This document shows, one piece after another, positions 52,010 to 64,000 of a stretch of 64,000 nt of DNA. The position numbers were made by a program, and so were the translations under genes. Source of the DNA: Scatophagus argus (lineage: Eukaryota; Chordata; Actinopteri; Scatophagidae); NCBI RefSeq assembly GCF_020382885.2, contig NC_058513.1, positions 9,581,774 through 9,645,773 on the forward strand, written 5' to 3'. Each line of letters begins with the position of its first letter. The first letter of the stretch is position 1. A model generated the notes under the pieces. The model did not search any database and was not told where the DNA came from. It was given only the letters and a program-made list of their open reading frames with translations.

Positions 52010-53882
52010 TTGAAGCTGCCACAAAGAGATTATCTGCAGTGTCAAACAAGACATTACAATTACCTCTGTACACCTGTATGGGCACTTCAAATGTGTAGTC
52101 GAGTTGAGTTGTTGTACACATTTTTCAAGTACTGATGAAGATAACTGACATTTTTCATGCTGACTTTCATATTATTAATTAGTTGTAGGTGTGCTGTGCC
52201 ATTTTGCAACAAAATTCCATAGAACAGATACACTAACTTTTTCCCTTCTGATCAGTCAAGGGGAACTCCACTGATTTACAACAATAAAATCTCTTCAGAA
52301 GTGCTGGGAAGTACTACTACTACTACTACTGAGAAACAAGCTGTATAAGGCCTGCTGTGGCTCCAGAGGGAGCGTCATGAAATCCAATAAATTCCCTGAG
52401 GAGACAGGGTGGCATTTTGGGTAATGTAGGCACCAAGTTTTGAAAATGGAGGAGAATTTGTAGAATAAGAAAGTGAAAGACATACAGTGTCTGTGATTCT
52501 GCTGCATTGATTTGAGGTTCTTTGTTTTTTTTTTATATATGTCAATCATGAATCCAGCAGGAGAAGTGCAACTGTAAGTGTGGGATACTCCTTTTAAACC
52601 AACTAAAAAAAAACACTCAAGGTTTTTCTTCTTTGTAGTACGACTTTATGCTCCCTCATAATATTGCATTAAAAAGACTGACAATAGCAATACAATGAGG
52701 CAATCCTGAATGATCAAGAGTGAAAACAAAAAAGGTAATAATCAACAGAGAATAACAGGAATCTGTTTCCCTGGTAACACACCATCCATCGAAGCAGATG
52801 GCTTTGACCACAAAATGTCACTCAACAAGTAATCCCCATCTGACCCGCAGCTCTGCTTGAAACTGAAAACCTGCAGACAATGTTCATTACAATAGCTTGC
52901 ATTGTTATAGTGCTGAGCTGATTTCAATAAGACATACAAAACAGATTTATGGATGGCAGTGAAATAACTGGACAACAGTATATTTTTTAAGTTAGCACGT
53001 TTGAAACCCCAACTGAGCACTGAAAGAAAATCCGACCGACTTTTTTAGTGAGTATAGTTTGAATATGTTTGAAAATAAAAAGTTGGCACTGAATATAATA
53101 CCAGTTGAACAGCAATGCCAGTATATAAGTTTAATAGATTAATAATTAATTATTTCACTACATGTAAAAACAGTCTCACTCTCAGCACAGCATTACAATC
53201 AAGTGTTATAGAAAGCAGGTTTTTACACTATTGAGTAAATCCAAAGAAGTCACAGACTTCTAAGAGTTTAAAACAGCAATGTTGCATTCAAATGGCAGAA
53301 GCTGGATTCAGGATGTATCACACACCTCCAACTGCATTGTCCAAATAAATTCAACAACATAAAAATACTTCATGGTGTCACAACATACTGCAATCAAATG
53401 TATATCAAATTCAAACTCCCTGCAAAAGGTCAAGTGTTAGAGATATCAACCCTAACTTTGAGTGGTGCAATTCAGACTGGCCTTTAAATAACAATCAAAC
53501 CATATGACGATACTAACTTTACTTTTAAGGATTAAGATTATTTTCTTCAATGGTTTGACTGTTAAAACCTAACTAAAACAACACACCTGTATCACATTTT
53601 TAAATTTGTTAGTCTATCGACCTTTTTCTTTCTCACACACCTACCACACAGCTAATATACATACACAAATACAGATGCAAATCGGTATAAACACCCTCTC
53701 CATTACACCGGTTTCCCCACAGAGTTGTCTCTGGAATATCGCTTGCTGGCTGTAAAATTCTCCCAATGCATGAGGAAAAAACAAAACAAAACAAAAATCG
53801 AACAAACAAAAAAAAAATGTCTTTCCTCACTTTGTAGCATGACATTCCTTCCTTTCAGCATCGGTTTCCCCTGAGTAACTGC
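52010..53882. other. Spacer and likely cpt1 3' UTR
   Basis: No gene recognised. The lectin polyadenylation signal is at 52283-52288 and a TAC microsatellite at 52312-52330. The right part, up to the cpt1 stop at 53883, is probably the cpt1 3' UTR. Confidence 0.45.
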
Positions 53883-56800
53883 CTACAGGTCTTTCTTGAC
53901 CTCTGGCCGAGTCTCTTCTGTCTTGCTGGGCTCTTTTTGGTTGGGACTCAGCAGCTGTAGCAGGTCATGCAGGGCTTTTCTGAGCTGAGCACCAAACTTA
54001 CGGGCATCCTGGAAGGGAAACACAAGAAATACTGAGCAAAAAAAAAAAGGAGGTTGTACTGAATGTCACCTTTTTAACACTCAAAGCTTATGTTCGTGTT
54101 CTTGAGTGAAGCTTCAAACGTCTGTTGTCATATTTCACCATCAACATCTTCACCCTAAAAAAAAACAACCCTCCATCCAAATAAAGTGATTTATCAGCTT
54201 AAATGGAGCACCAAGAAAATACGACCTTAAGAATTTACTATAATAGTGCTACAAGAATAGTGGTATCTCCTTCAAAGAAACATGTGTGTGCTTGTGCAGT
54301 GTGTGGTTAAGCTAGATTAGATTAATTTTTTTTAACTCTCAAACACTCACATCAGTATTTGCCTCAAGAATCCAGCATCAGTCTGGCTAAATGTTCAGTT
54401 TAAGTGATGCTACATTTTTCCTACAACACAACTCTAAAAAGGACTGAAACAATAAATAGACTTTTAAGGACAAAAAAGTAATGGACAGCATAAAAAGAAA
54501 AAGTCAGTCCAGATACAGTAATTCCTGCCCAGAGTTGAGGAGTTTATTTTCTGCCCTTTTCCTATGCAGCATCAAATTATTTCATTAAAACTCACGGTGT
54601 CTGGACATGAGTGCTTGCACGAGATGTGGAAGTTAATCACGTTCTCTCCCAAAATGCTGTAGGACACCCCATAACCGTCATCAGACACCTGGAAGAGATA
54701 CACAAAATATTTATACTCATGGCTGCTCAGTGACTATGAGAACAAAAAGCCACTTTCAAAGAAAAAGAACCTGTGTTGTAAAGGCAAGAAATACTTCAAA
54801 ACAAACAACAAAACTATTAGTTTATGTACTTCTGCAGTGTCAAAACTACAAACTAGAATTTTAAGAAATTTCCTCAAAGCTTTCCTAGGATATCACATTC
54901 GCATGAATAACAGACAGATGGGCAGACAAAGAGTGAAACTAACAGAGTGAATGAGGACCCACTACAGTAAAAGCTACTGTATGGCATAAAATGCAAATGT
55001 AGTTACATTTAAAAAAAAAAAAAAAGTAGAGTTACATCATATAATGGCAAAATAAGGGTGTTTATTTCAGGTTTCCAGCTTATCCATAACATGAACAGCT
55101 TAATGAGAGGCTGACTGAAACACTGACCGGTCCAAAGCCCCCTCCACAGGAGAGATACTCTGGGTGGTTGACTACGTCAAACAGCTCCGGCAGCTGGAAT
55201 GGAGTCTGACTTGTGGACAGCCGCCAGGGCTCAGACAGCACCTGAAACACCCACAAGAGGCCATTGTATCAGTTCGCTGATGTTGCTGCTGTAGAGACTA
55301 AACTGCACAGTATGATAAATAAAGTGAAAAAAGAAGGATTTAAACCTCTTTCAAGAAAGGAGACTCCACTCCGAGGTATTTGGATACCACGTAGAGGCAA
55401 AAGAGGTGTCTGTCGATTCCAGCACCGGTCATAGCCATGCGGTATAGTTGTTGGTGCTTTTCTGTTGCTGTGCGGAACAAACGCCTGCACACATCTGCTG
55501 CCTGTTGGAGAATTGCATGAGCGGCATGACTGCTTGATGTAGCACACATTAAAAATAGCCACTAGATGATTTATGCAAGGAAAATAACAATTAGACATAA
55601 TCATTTGCAATGCAAATTCAATTTGATCAGAGCACTCTCAATCATCCTCTTCTGAGTTACTATTTATATACTTCACCAAAAAATGACCTCAAGCGCTGCG
55701 CAGAAATGATGAAAATCAAGAGACGGTTCCAGCAATCTCACCTCTCCACCCTCCAGCGCTCGGATGAAGGCACAGCTCTCATTGGTGCAGGAGCGAACGG
55801 TCTCGGTCCTGCCCTCCCTGAACAGACGGGTCATCGAGGCTTCGTATGTAAGACAGAACGTCCTTCGGTTCTGGAACACAGAGACAAAACTCACATGCAA
55901 CAGATAATATTGACAGTCACAAGTTCAGTGTACAAACATCCAATGTAGTGCAGAGTGTACAGCCAAACCAACAGATGGACTGCCTTTGTGTTGATCATGT
56001 TGGTGTATCCATGTATATAAAGTATAACCACATACGGTGTGTTCTACTTCAGGGGGAGGCTTACCCTGTAGTAGGTCAACTGAAGAGCCATCTGAATGAA
56101 GGCATCTGGACTGACTCGACACTTCTTGATCTTTAGTTTGCCAAAGTCTTGGAAGGCAAACACGTGGAGCTCCACATCGTCAGCCAGGGCCTGGGCAACT
56201 GCCAGAGACTGGGAAATCTGCTCCTCACACTGAAACAACACATCCAAACGTCAGTCGGACTGAGATACCTATAACCACTGCACTGTGGTTTCAAAAGAAT
56301 AAGTTTTTACATGTTTCAACTGAATTGACTCTTGTCTCTTGAATCTAGGAAGTGATTTTAAAAATGAACACAGTGGTTAAAATAATCCAAATACAATGTA
56401 TTGGTAGTGTGCTCAGAACTTAAATGAATAATCTAATACAGATTATCAGGTGCTGGAAAGTGTATCTTTTAGACCTTTGAACGGAGCCAAGCCACTTGTT
56501 TCCTCCTGCTTCCAGTCTTTATGCTAAGCTAGGCTAACTGCTGATCTTCTCATTTAATTCTCACACCAACACCAAGAAACATATTTAAAAAAAATGTTGA
56601 ACCACTTGTGATCTTATAGTTTCAGTATGAGCATAATGTGACTTATGATAGCTAAAGGAAAGCTAAAGAAAATGTGTGAATGAATAACTAACTTCTGGCG
56701 GAATTTCCCAGTTCAGCTTCTGTGGTCGTGGTAATGATGAATCCACTTCTCCTTTGCAGTGACCCTCTGCATTGTAACCGAGCTGGAAACAGTCGGTGGC

Positions 56801-59800
56801 CAACATGTACTACAAACATATAATAATTATGTGTTATCCGAAGTGGTGGCCCCATTACAAGACAAGTTAACAACAACAGTATGTACCCTACTTTTCTTTC
56901 ATACTCCTTACCTCCCATAAGTGTGATACAACTGGCCCATCAGCCCACGAGTGCTCTGCATTTATGCCATTCTTGCCATTCTTGTAGTAAACAACAGAGA
57001 AGGACTTGTCAAACCACCTGCATGACAACGAGACAATGACTGAAGGCTGTATGGAAATTACAACAATTCAGCAACAAAACATTTTCATACTACACTTATT
57101 ATACTCTTGCTCACATGACAGTGATCAGTTTTGTGTAAAAATTACCTGTCGTAACATTTCCCATGCAGCAAGGATTTGGCGTAGCGATCTAAACTACCTG
57201 CTGGGTCATCTCCCATCATGCCCTGTTCATCATCATCCAGGGTCACAAAGAAGGCAGCTTTTTCAATGCAGTCCAGAGAGCGTTTATTGACCCCACTGCT
57301 GAAATACTTCATCCTGGCTTTAGCCCAAGGGATTCTGGGAAACATTTCAGAGGGAAGCGATGAATGTGCTGTGTAGTCCACGCGATTTAAGCAATGGTGA
57401 CTTGTCAAACTGACCTGTCTCCAGCGGTCAGGGCTCCCAGTTTTGCCTCTCCTGTGGAAGGAGGTGAAGCGTCGTCAAGGATCCTCTGAATTTGGAATTC
57501 AATCTCCCTGGGGCACAGGAGTCTGCCTGCGTGGTACACCCTAAGACGAAAGTAGCGACCCCTGTGGTACACTGCTACATAGTCACTGTCCTGCCAATGC
57601 TGCACAGTATCTTCACACACAAAAGAAAGAGGAAAAAAGAGGGGAACGTATTATTATTTAGTCAAAAACCATGTCATGGACACACAAATATCAGAATGCT
57701 GTGCTTAAATTGTGGATTCCTGTCTGCCTTGTGCTGAAGTTGGTTCAAAACCTGTCTGCAGAGCGAACCAGCAACAGTATTACTGCCCTCTACAAACACT
57801 GATTAGATCTTCTTTACTGACACAAACAACTGAGCATCTTTTTCAAGGATAAAATGTTACATGGATTGACATGAAAGAAATGTTGTGTCACTCTACTCTC
57901 CAAGGGATAGTTTAAGGTTCACCTAACCTACCGTGTGCTTCCAAGATGACTTAAAGCCTACTTTACAAATGAAGGAAAGAAGACATACTACAGGAGGCAT
58001 AACTGAGTAAAGATGAATTTGTGTTTATTTTCATTGTGACTAATTTGAAATTGCTGCCCGAGTGACTATTAAGATTTTGACGCATTTACTGTATATGTGA
58101 CAGGGATGTATCTTCATTTCTAATTATACATAGTAAAACATGTCAGGCACATTTCAGTTGTTATTATACTGGCTTGACACTTAGAAATCTAAAAACTAGG
58201 TTTGGGCCAATTGTGTAAAAATATAAATACTACCTGTTAGTGTTCCAGGGATTCGACAAGTGTCAAACATCCGCTCAAATTGATAGGAACAGCAAGGAAC
58301 TGCAGACCTCAACAACCACTGAGCGGGATAAAAAGAATTGGCCAGTACAAGAAAAGGAAGAGGGAGAGAGAAAGAGAGGAAACAAAATGGATGATAAGTA
58401 CAGGAGAGTGTTGGGTTGAAATAAAAAGAGAACCAGGTAAAGAGAAAGAAGAAAAGATGAGAAAACCAAGTGTGTGGGCAGGAGAAAGCCTTTCCAGAAA
58501 ACCTAGACACACCTGAGGTGAGATCAGAAGGCCACAGGACACAGATGGGAGATGACAAAATGGGCTGTATAGCAGACATATTATGACTCAGTGAATCACG
58601 CTTTGCTTGAGACCATATACATGCATACACACACACAGACAATTTTCCATCCCACACTTTAACCTCAGAGAGTTCAGAAATCTGCCTCATCATCTCTGAG
58701 GCAGTGGTGTGTTAGCAATGCTCATTATGTAGTCAGAAATAGGTGCCGGCTTTCTCGATGAAGCTAACTGCTCATGTTCAGACAGCATCATGTATCACAT
58801 ATCAGCACTGTGTGAAACGCCACAGTGAGTGTCTATGTGTGTGTACATGTTTGTCTCTTTACCAGTCTCCTCTCCAGGAGTGCGTGTGGTGTTGAAAATC
58901 CTCTCACACTGAGCTGCACACAGAGGAATGACAGTGCCGGGTATACGACTCTGGGGAAACGGAGAGGAGAAGCCGTAGGAGAAGAACAGAGGACAGCAGA
59001 GTAGGAAGCGGAGAGTCAAGCAAAAAGAGGAAGAACGAGGAAGGTAAATAAAGAGAAATCAAGGAGAGGTTGAAAAGAGTACAAAAACAAAGGGGTGAGA
59101 GATGAGCATGGTATGACATGAGGGGAATGTCGGCACATAAACATGAAAACTAAAAAATGAATGGAGCTGCGCATGCTGTCTATGATAAATGATCAAGCCA
59201 CGCAAACGCTGATGGGTGAATGTCATTCACACAGTCAGAACACACCCAAGACACGGATGGTCTTGTACATTTGTATTGTAATTATTGACCAGAACATCAT
59301 ATTTTGAATGTTCCACAAAGAAATATCCCAACGTTTCAAAGAGACATTTGATTAACAAGTCTTCTGTTCCCATGGAAAAGAAACATGAATAATGAACAGC
59401 TCCCTGTATATGGAGCAGCTGGGGCTGACTGGTGGTTAAACTCACAGGTTTAATTTCTTCTTTGTTGAGTTTGCGGCGATACAGGAAGAATGCGTAAATG
59501 TTGTTGCCTGCCCTGGCTGCTTGGATGGGTGTAGGTGTCACATACAAGAAGTCCTAGAGAGAAACAGAGACAGGAAGTCAGCAGAAGGGATAAGCATGAG
59601 CGATTATCGTCCAAATAAAAAAATCTGTATGGACGTCTGTGATTACAGAACCGAGATTCAATTCCTTCAGTTAGTAATGCTGTGGTTCCCTTGATCAAAA
59701 ACACAAAGGACTGTTTATGAAACACGTTTGAGGAAATTGATGTTTTAGAATCAATGATATTCACATTCTTGGTATTATATGGGTGGATTAATAAAAACAA

Positions 59801-62765
59801 GAGCGTCTTAGTTAAAGCACTTAAAACAAACCACACATCCATTATTTTCCAGTCCATATGACAAACAAATGCTCACAAATGATTCACAGAATGAATCCTC
59901 TAATATCTCTAAAGCCATTAAACAGAGTAAATGAAACAGGAAAAGTCAGTATGTCAAGCAGTACCCTGACACCAATCCAAAAAGAGGACTACACCATATT
60001 GGACTGGAATTTCTAACACCAAAGAGATAAAAAAAAAAATGTATACCATGCCATAATAGTTACTGTTGACCATTATGGGGCTTCGTCCACGTAGATAAAC
60101 ATATTCCTCCCACCAGTCAGTAACCTGAGGAATTAAAACACAAAGATATCTTGTGAGAAAGGTAATATTGCAGCCAACTGGCAGTCACATCACTTGCATA
60201 TTCAGACAGGATAAATAATTCAAACCACAGAACCTCACAAAGGAATAAATTGTTAATGGGATTTTAAATGTCCTTTGGACAGCTTTGCTTTGGACATTTA
60301 AGAGACGTGTTATGTTGCCAAACGTAGCCTGAGCATTGTGGTTGACCACTTACATAGTTGGCAGCCCAGAGAGCTTTGAGTTTGAGGTACCACTGCAGGC
60401 GGTTACCGAGGCTGCTCTCAAACTCCGCTCCCAACTTGGTCATGCGTTCATACTGTGTATCATCCAACAGCGGACGCACTGATTCCAATTAATAAAAAAA
60501 AAAAAAAAAAAAAAAAAGAGATGTGCAAAAAGAAATTCAGTTAGAAACAAAATGGCCAACAGGATTAGAAAATATTTATATAAAGGACACCTACAGTGAT
60601 GTGGAGTTTTCTACCATGACAACAAAACACAGTTGTTGTAATACCAAATCTCCTTTCAATTACATCTTCTCTCATCTGTCACATATACATAAATTTATAT
60701 GTTGTGCATTTTTCAACATTTCTCAACTAGCTGACACAGCCAGATAAACAAAAAAATCCAAACAATAACAAAGGAAATTTGGTGCAACCAAGGCAGAAAA
60801 TGATTAATGTGAGAAAGTGATCCATCTGTTTCATGGTTAGCGATCAGTGTGTTGTCATTTCCTCTTCTTCGTGTGACGTCTCACCCTCTTGACTGTTTCC
60901 TTGATGGCAGGCACAGGGAGGTTTGGCAACGAACCCTGGTAACTGTAGAGCAGAGGCTTTCTGCCAGAAAAGATCCGCACCAACGCCTGGCAAAGAAACA
61001 TTCAGAGAACAAACACACTCAAAATAATAAAGTGAGGACACACCTAGGGCTAATTTTTTATTTATGCTAATTCTTTTTAACAAGCAGATTTGCAGAATAT
61101 AATATTCCATGAAAACAAAATGCTTTAGAAATAAAGCAACAACAATCTTTTCTGAACAAGAGGATCATTCACTGTTGAAGCACAGTGAGCAGTTTTTTCT
61201 TACAGCAAAAACATTCTGTAGCATATGTGGACTCACTATGCTTCAGATTAGATTACACTGGGCTAACTCTATTTTTAACTATAGCATAAAAAAAGTAAAA
61301 AGTAGAAGATAACACTGACCACCCAGACTTTGGTGGTATTGGACATCTTGCCATGCTGCTCGAATATCCAGCGGTGGTAGGAGAGGAGCTGCTTGAGGCA
61401 CAGACGCATGGTAAAGATGAGCAAGAGCCAGAGCATGGTGCTGAAGAGCACTGCTGACACCAACGCCTGGCACTGGGTGCTCATAGACTGGCTGGGAATA
61501 GTGGGAGAAGATGGACAGATGGATAAGGGGGGGGGGAGAGGGAGGAAAAAGCAACAGTGAGTGAAACAGATGACTGAATAAAGATGAACAGGGCCAGGAG
61601 CAAAAGAACACACATAAGAATGGATAGGAAGAGAAGTATTTTTATCTTAATTAAAAAAGATTAATCATTAACTCAAACCATATCATGGCCACAAGATGTG
61701 TTACCTGACTGGCAGGTGCTCCTGTATCTTGGCTATGAGTCCCATGGACGGGTCGGAGCGAGTGTACATAGTAGCCAGGATTGCTATAACCACAAAAAGC
61801 CAGGAGGAGGGACTAGCAGGATATGCTCCTGTTATCACACTGTTCTGTTAATGTGAGAGAAGAGAAATTGATTTGGAATCCCATTCTTCCTGTTTATGAT
61901 CAGAACAGTGACATACCCACTGGTGATTCAGTTATGATCAGATTAATGCATGTCATATAAATGTTCAGTTCTGAGAATCTCAACTGCATTCAGCTCAGTG
62001 TCAGACATTAACCTGATTTCTACAACAGATTACCAGGAATTTAATTGTTATTTTAAGGCTTCTGTAGCAGGTGCATGTCTACCTTAACACACATCAAACA
62101 TCAGTTCAGTTTTTATTCACACAGTTTCTGAAAATGAATGAGCAGTGGAAGTGAGGATCAAACAAAGACATGAGGATACCCACAAACAATGAGTGTGTTA
62201 CAATGTGTGGGGTTCATTATTGATTCATGTAGTCCACACGTTCCAACAGCAAAAAACTCATTGAGAGCCAGGTCTCTTTTCAGGAATGCCCTGTGTACAG
62301 TGTTACACAAAACCAAATAACTAAAATACAACACTTTACACAGACTATAAAAGTATTATTTAAGTAGCAATGAAGAAACCTGCAAATTGAGATGAATGAG
62401 CAGAAAATCATGACATGCACAGCCCAATAGAACAGAATACTTGAAAAATTCTTCAATATTAAACACTGACATAGATGCAAGTGCCAACACGCAGAGTGGA
62501 ATGAAAGCAGTAATAAGAAGGAGGAAGAGGCACATTCCTGTGATTATTATAGACGGACACAGACACAGGCTAAGCACCAACAAACAAAAGAGACAACAGG
62601 CATAAAGAGTAGAGTTGGAGATACCTTGAGTCTGATGATACGCTTCTTCCACGAGCGCACACCAGAGAGGTAGATCTCAGTGAGGGCCTGGTGGGACAGC
62701 TGCACATCGATGCCCTCCAAAGTGACGGTGAACTGGAAGGCCACCGCTTGGTGGGCTTCTGCCAT
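53883..62765 (-). CDS. cpt1a: Carnitine O-palmitoyltransferase 1, liver-type-like
   Basis: Outer mitochondrial membrane enzyme that makes acylcarnitine, the gate of fatty-acid oxidation, inhibited by malonyl-CoA. Exons: 62625-62765, 61705-61844, 61320-61491, 60885-60986, 60354-60488, 60047-60124, 59446-59553, then one of 58863-58950 or 58234-58318, then 57415-57610, 57146-57334, 56912-57017, 56693-56809, 56065-56229, 55742-55870, 55346-55501, 55128-55241, 54596-54688 and 53883-54008. About 784 aa (human CPT1A 773). The start [15 protein letters not shown] is the conserved regulatory N terminus. Two membrane helices lie near residues 60-75 and 104-123. Catalytic His is in [24 protein letters not shown] and [13 protein letters not shown] are conserved. 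The fifth coding exon here (60354-60488) lacks a visible AG acceptor. Human CPT1C is also on chromosome 19q, so the exact orthology (1A or a pro-1C copy) is open. Confidence 0.92.
56475..56610 (+). repeat. Interspersed repeat fragment in a cpt1 intron
   Basis: GCCAAGCCACTTGTTTCCTC then CTTCCAGTCTTTATGCTAAG and CTAGGCTAACTGCTG match, from memory, the left part of a repeat widespread in percomorph genomes, with an internal deletion before GATCTTCTCATTTAA. It is related to the piece at 9735-9815. Confidence 0.45.
58234..58318 (-). other. cpt1a: cpt1 alternative exon B (CPT1B-like)
   Basis: 85 nt, entered in phase 0 and left in phase 1, encoding [18 protein letters not shown] then [10 protein letters not shown]. 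It has a good acceptor (CCCGCTCAG) and donor (ACAG then GTAGTA). CSYQxERMF is the form seen in muscle CPT1B. It is one codon shorter than exon A and occupies the same place in the protein. Confidence 0.8.
58863..58950 (-). other. cpt1a: cpt1 alternative exon A (CPT1A-like)
   Basis: 88 nt, phase 0 to phase 1, encoding [19 protein letters not shown] then [10 protein letters not shown]. The acceptor is TTTCCCCAG and the donor ACTG then GTAAAG. IPLCxAQxER and PGEETD are the forms seen in CPT1A. Using both A and B (173 nt) or neither would break the frame. Confidence 0.85.
60494..60517 (-). repeat. T-run at the cpt1 acceptor
   Basis: On the minus strand a 24-nt T homopolymer runs straight into ATTAA and then the TTG codon that starts the conserved ESVRPLL segment. 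No AG precedes that codon, so the normal acceptor is absent or was lost in assembly. Confidence 0.7.
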
Positions 62766-64000
62766 GGCTGCTCTGTGCATTACAGGGGCAGAAGGGAAGA
62801 CAGAGCAAAAAGCAAGAGAAGAGGAAAAAGAAACTGTCAACTGAAGTAGTCAGTCAACCTAAAAAGCAAGAGGAAATGTGTGTGTCCCGCCTTTCGAGTC
62901 AAACCTCAAACACCTTAAATACAAGTAAACTAATGAACATGGTGAAGCTACTGACCTCAGGGGAAAATGGAAATCATGCACAAATACTTGCATTCTTAAG
63001 AGACAAATGTGCTAGCAGTTGAAAGCAGCCCAGCTAAGATGTACAAACAAACTTGTTTAAATGCCTGATGTGGATTATTGGCATTTAAACATACAGGATT
63101 AGCCTGCAGTCAAACGGTCTTTGAAGGTTAAATATACGACAGTCACTATAGTACCAGCACCTCAAACAAACAACCAACCAAAAAAGCAAGTCGTTCATTT
63201 AATAAAGTTGAAAAAAATAAAACAATAATAATAAACAGTATCACGATTCAGCATCAAGATTCTGTTACTGCAAAACCCATTTCTCACCTAAAATGTATTC
63301 AGAAACATATCTTTGTGTACTGCTGTAATACAAGTATAGAAACATACCAAACTGCTGTGATGCTATATTAATATTCAAAAATCAATTGTAAGACACCCAA
63401 TATTCTCCTTTTTCATCTTTTTGAAACAAAAATGAATGAAATCTTCTGCCACACAGTGAAGATAATTCTTGGCTTGGCTACTCAAGTGTCACTTTTACTA
63501 CACCAGGACCACTTGGTCACTGTTGTGGGAGTTTGTGTTTAGACACAACACACAATACATCCAATGAGACCTCGATTGTGACATTTGGGCTCTCTGGAGG
63601 CCCGTTAAAACAATGGGCACATGGGTAAGAAGCTGCTTTTTACACCATATGACCCACTTAATAGCATGACAGCATGCAAGCTGTCAACACGGAAAATAAA
63701 CAAAATGAATCATGTAAAAAGCAAACAGCAACGTCCTTTTTGCTTTGTGATTTCCGATCACAATTCATATACGCAACTGCACTGCAGAAGCTGATGGCTA
63801 ACTGGGCCCTGAAGGTGGTATCAAGTGCCGTGAAGGCACTTACAGATGATTCATCAAATTGGTAAGGAACTGCAAAATGCATGTGCGTAGGCCTGGCAAA
63901 ACACATCCATCTTATGCATGTGCATTTTTTTAGAGAAGCTCAAAAGAGACATATTATTTATGAGTCCTTTCAAAAGTCAGCTTGAAATTTGTTAGGAAAG
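62766..64000. other. Upstream region of cpt1
   Basis: Contains the unresolved non-coding first exon(s) and promoter of cpt1. No TATA box or clear first exon was identified. Frames around 63658-63906 on both strands overlap each other and match nothing I know. Confidence 0.4.

Noticed and set aside
58196-58693. 165-codon minus frame across cpt1 exon B and its upstream intron
   Set aside because: Exon B is in a different register with proper splice sites; the long frame is a product of the pyrimidine-rich intron.
63658-63906. Frames on both strands near the right edge
   Set aside because: They overlap each other, match no family I know, and lack splice or promoter support.

Overview
The window looks like nuclear DNA of a bony fish, probably a percomorph teleost. 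Genes have many short exons with GT-AG introns, and the proteins are clear vertebrate orthologues. Introns and spacers carry Tc1-type transposon relics, microsatellites and interspersed repeats familiar from percomorph genomes. Several models (rexo4, pigp, harbi1-like, ptprh-like, ferritin, syt5, dnaaf3, tnnt1, lectin) were rebuilt exon by exon, and every one sums to a whole number of codons with compatible splice phases.

Layout. 1-7.7 kb: no confident gene; one hydrophobic 198-codon frame and a deleted Tc1 copy. 7.7-13.3 kb: rexo4 (-) and pigp (+), divergently arranged. 14.1-16.7 kb: a Tc1 relic, a CTCF-like motif and a domesticated Harbinger-transposase gene related to HARBI1 (+). 16.8-28.7 kb: a receptor tyrosine phosphatase of PTPRH type (-) with 11 fibronectin III exons, seven of them in a young tandem array. 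31.2-32.3 kb: a ferritin H paralogue whose ferroxidase centre has decayed. 35.0-38.3 kb: syt5 (+). 39.5-42.7 kb: dnaaf3 (+). 43.1-47.4 kb: tnnt1 (-). 49.6-52.0 kb: a secreted two-domain C-type lectin (+). 53.9-62.8 kb: a CPT1 carnitine palmitoyltransferase (-) with a pair of alternative exons.

Synteny. PTPRH, SYT5, DNAAF3 and TNNT1 are also neighbours on human 19q13.42, so the block is ancient. Here a ferritin gene lies between ptprh and syt5, and no troponin I gene lies between dnaaf3 and tnnt1. The genes share no single pathway: RNA processing (rexo4), GPI-anchor synthesis (pigp), signalling (ptprh-like), vesicle fusion (syt5), dynein assembly (dnaaf3), slow muscle (tnnt1), innate recognition (lectin) and fatty-acid import (cpt1).

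Best observations. (1) Two consecutive cpt1 exons encode alternative versions of one segment, one like CPT1A and one like CPT1B; the phases force mutually exclusive use. (2) The ptprh FN3 exons form a higher-order array with a two-exon unit and fossil exon pieces in the introns. (3) The HARBI1-like protein is intact but lacks two of three catalytic acidic residues. (4) The ferritin has lost four ferroxidase ligands. (5) Syt5 has a histidine-rich luminal tail. (6) dnaaf3 has a near-consensus RFX X-box upstream.
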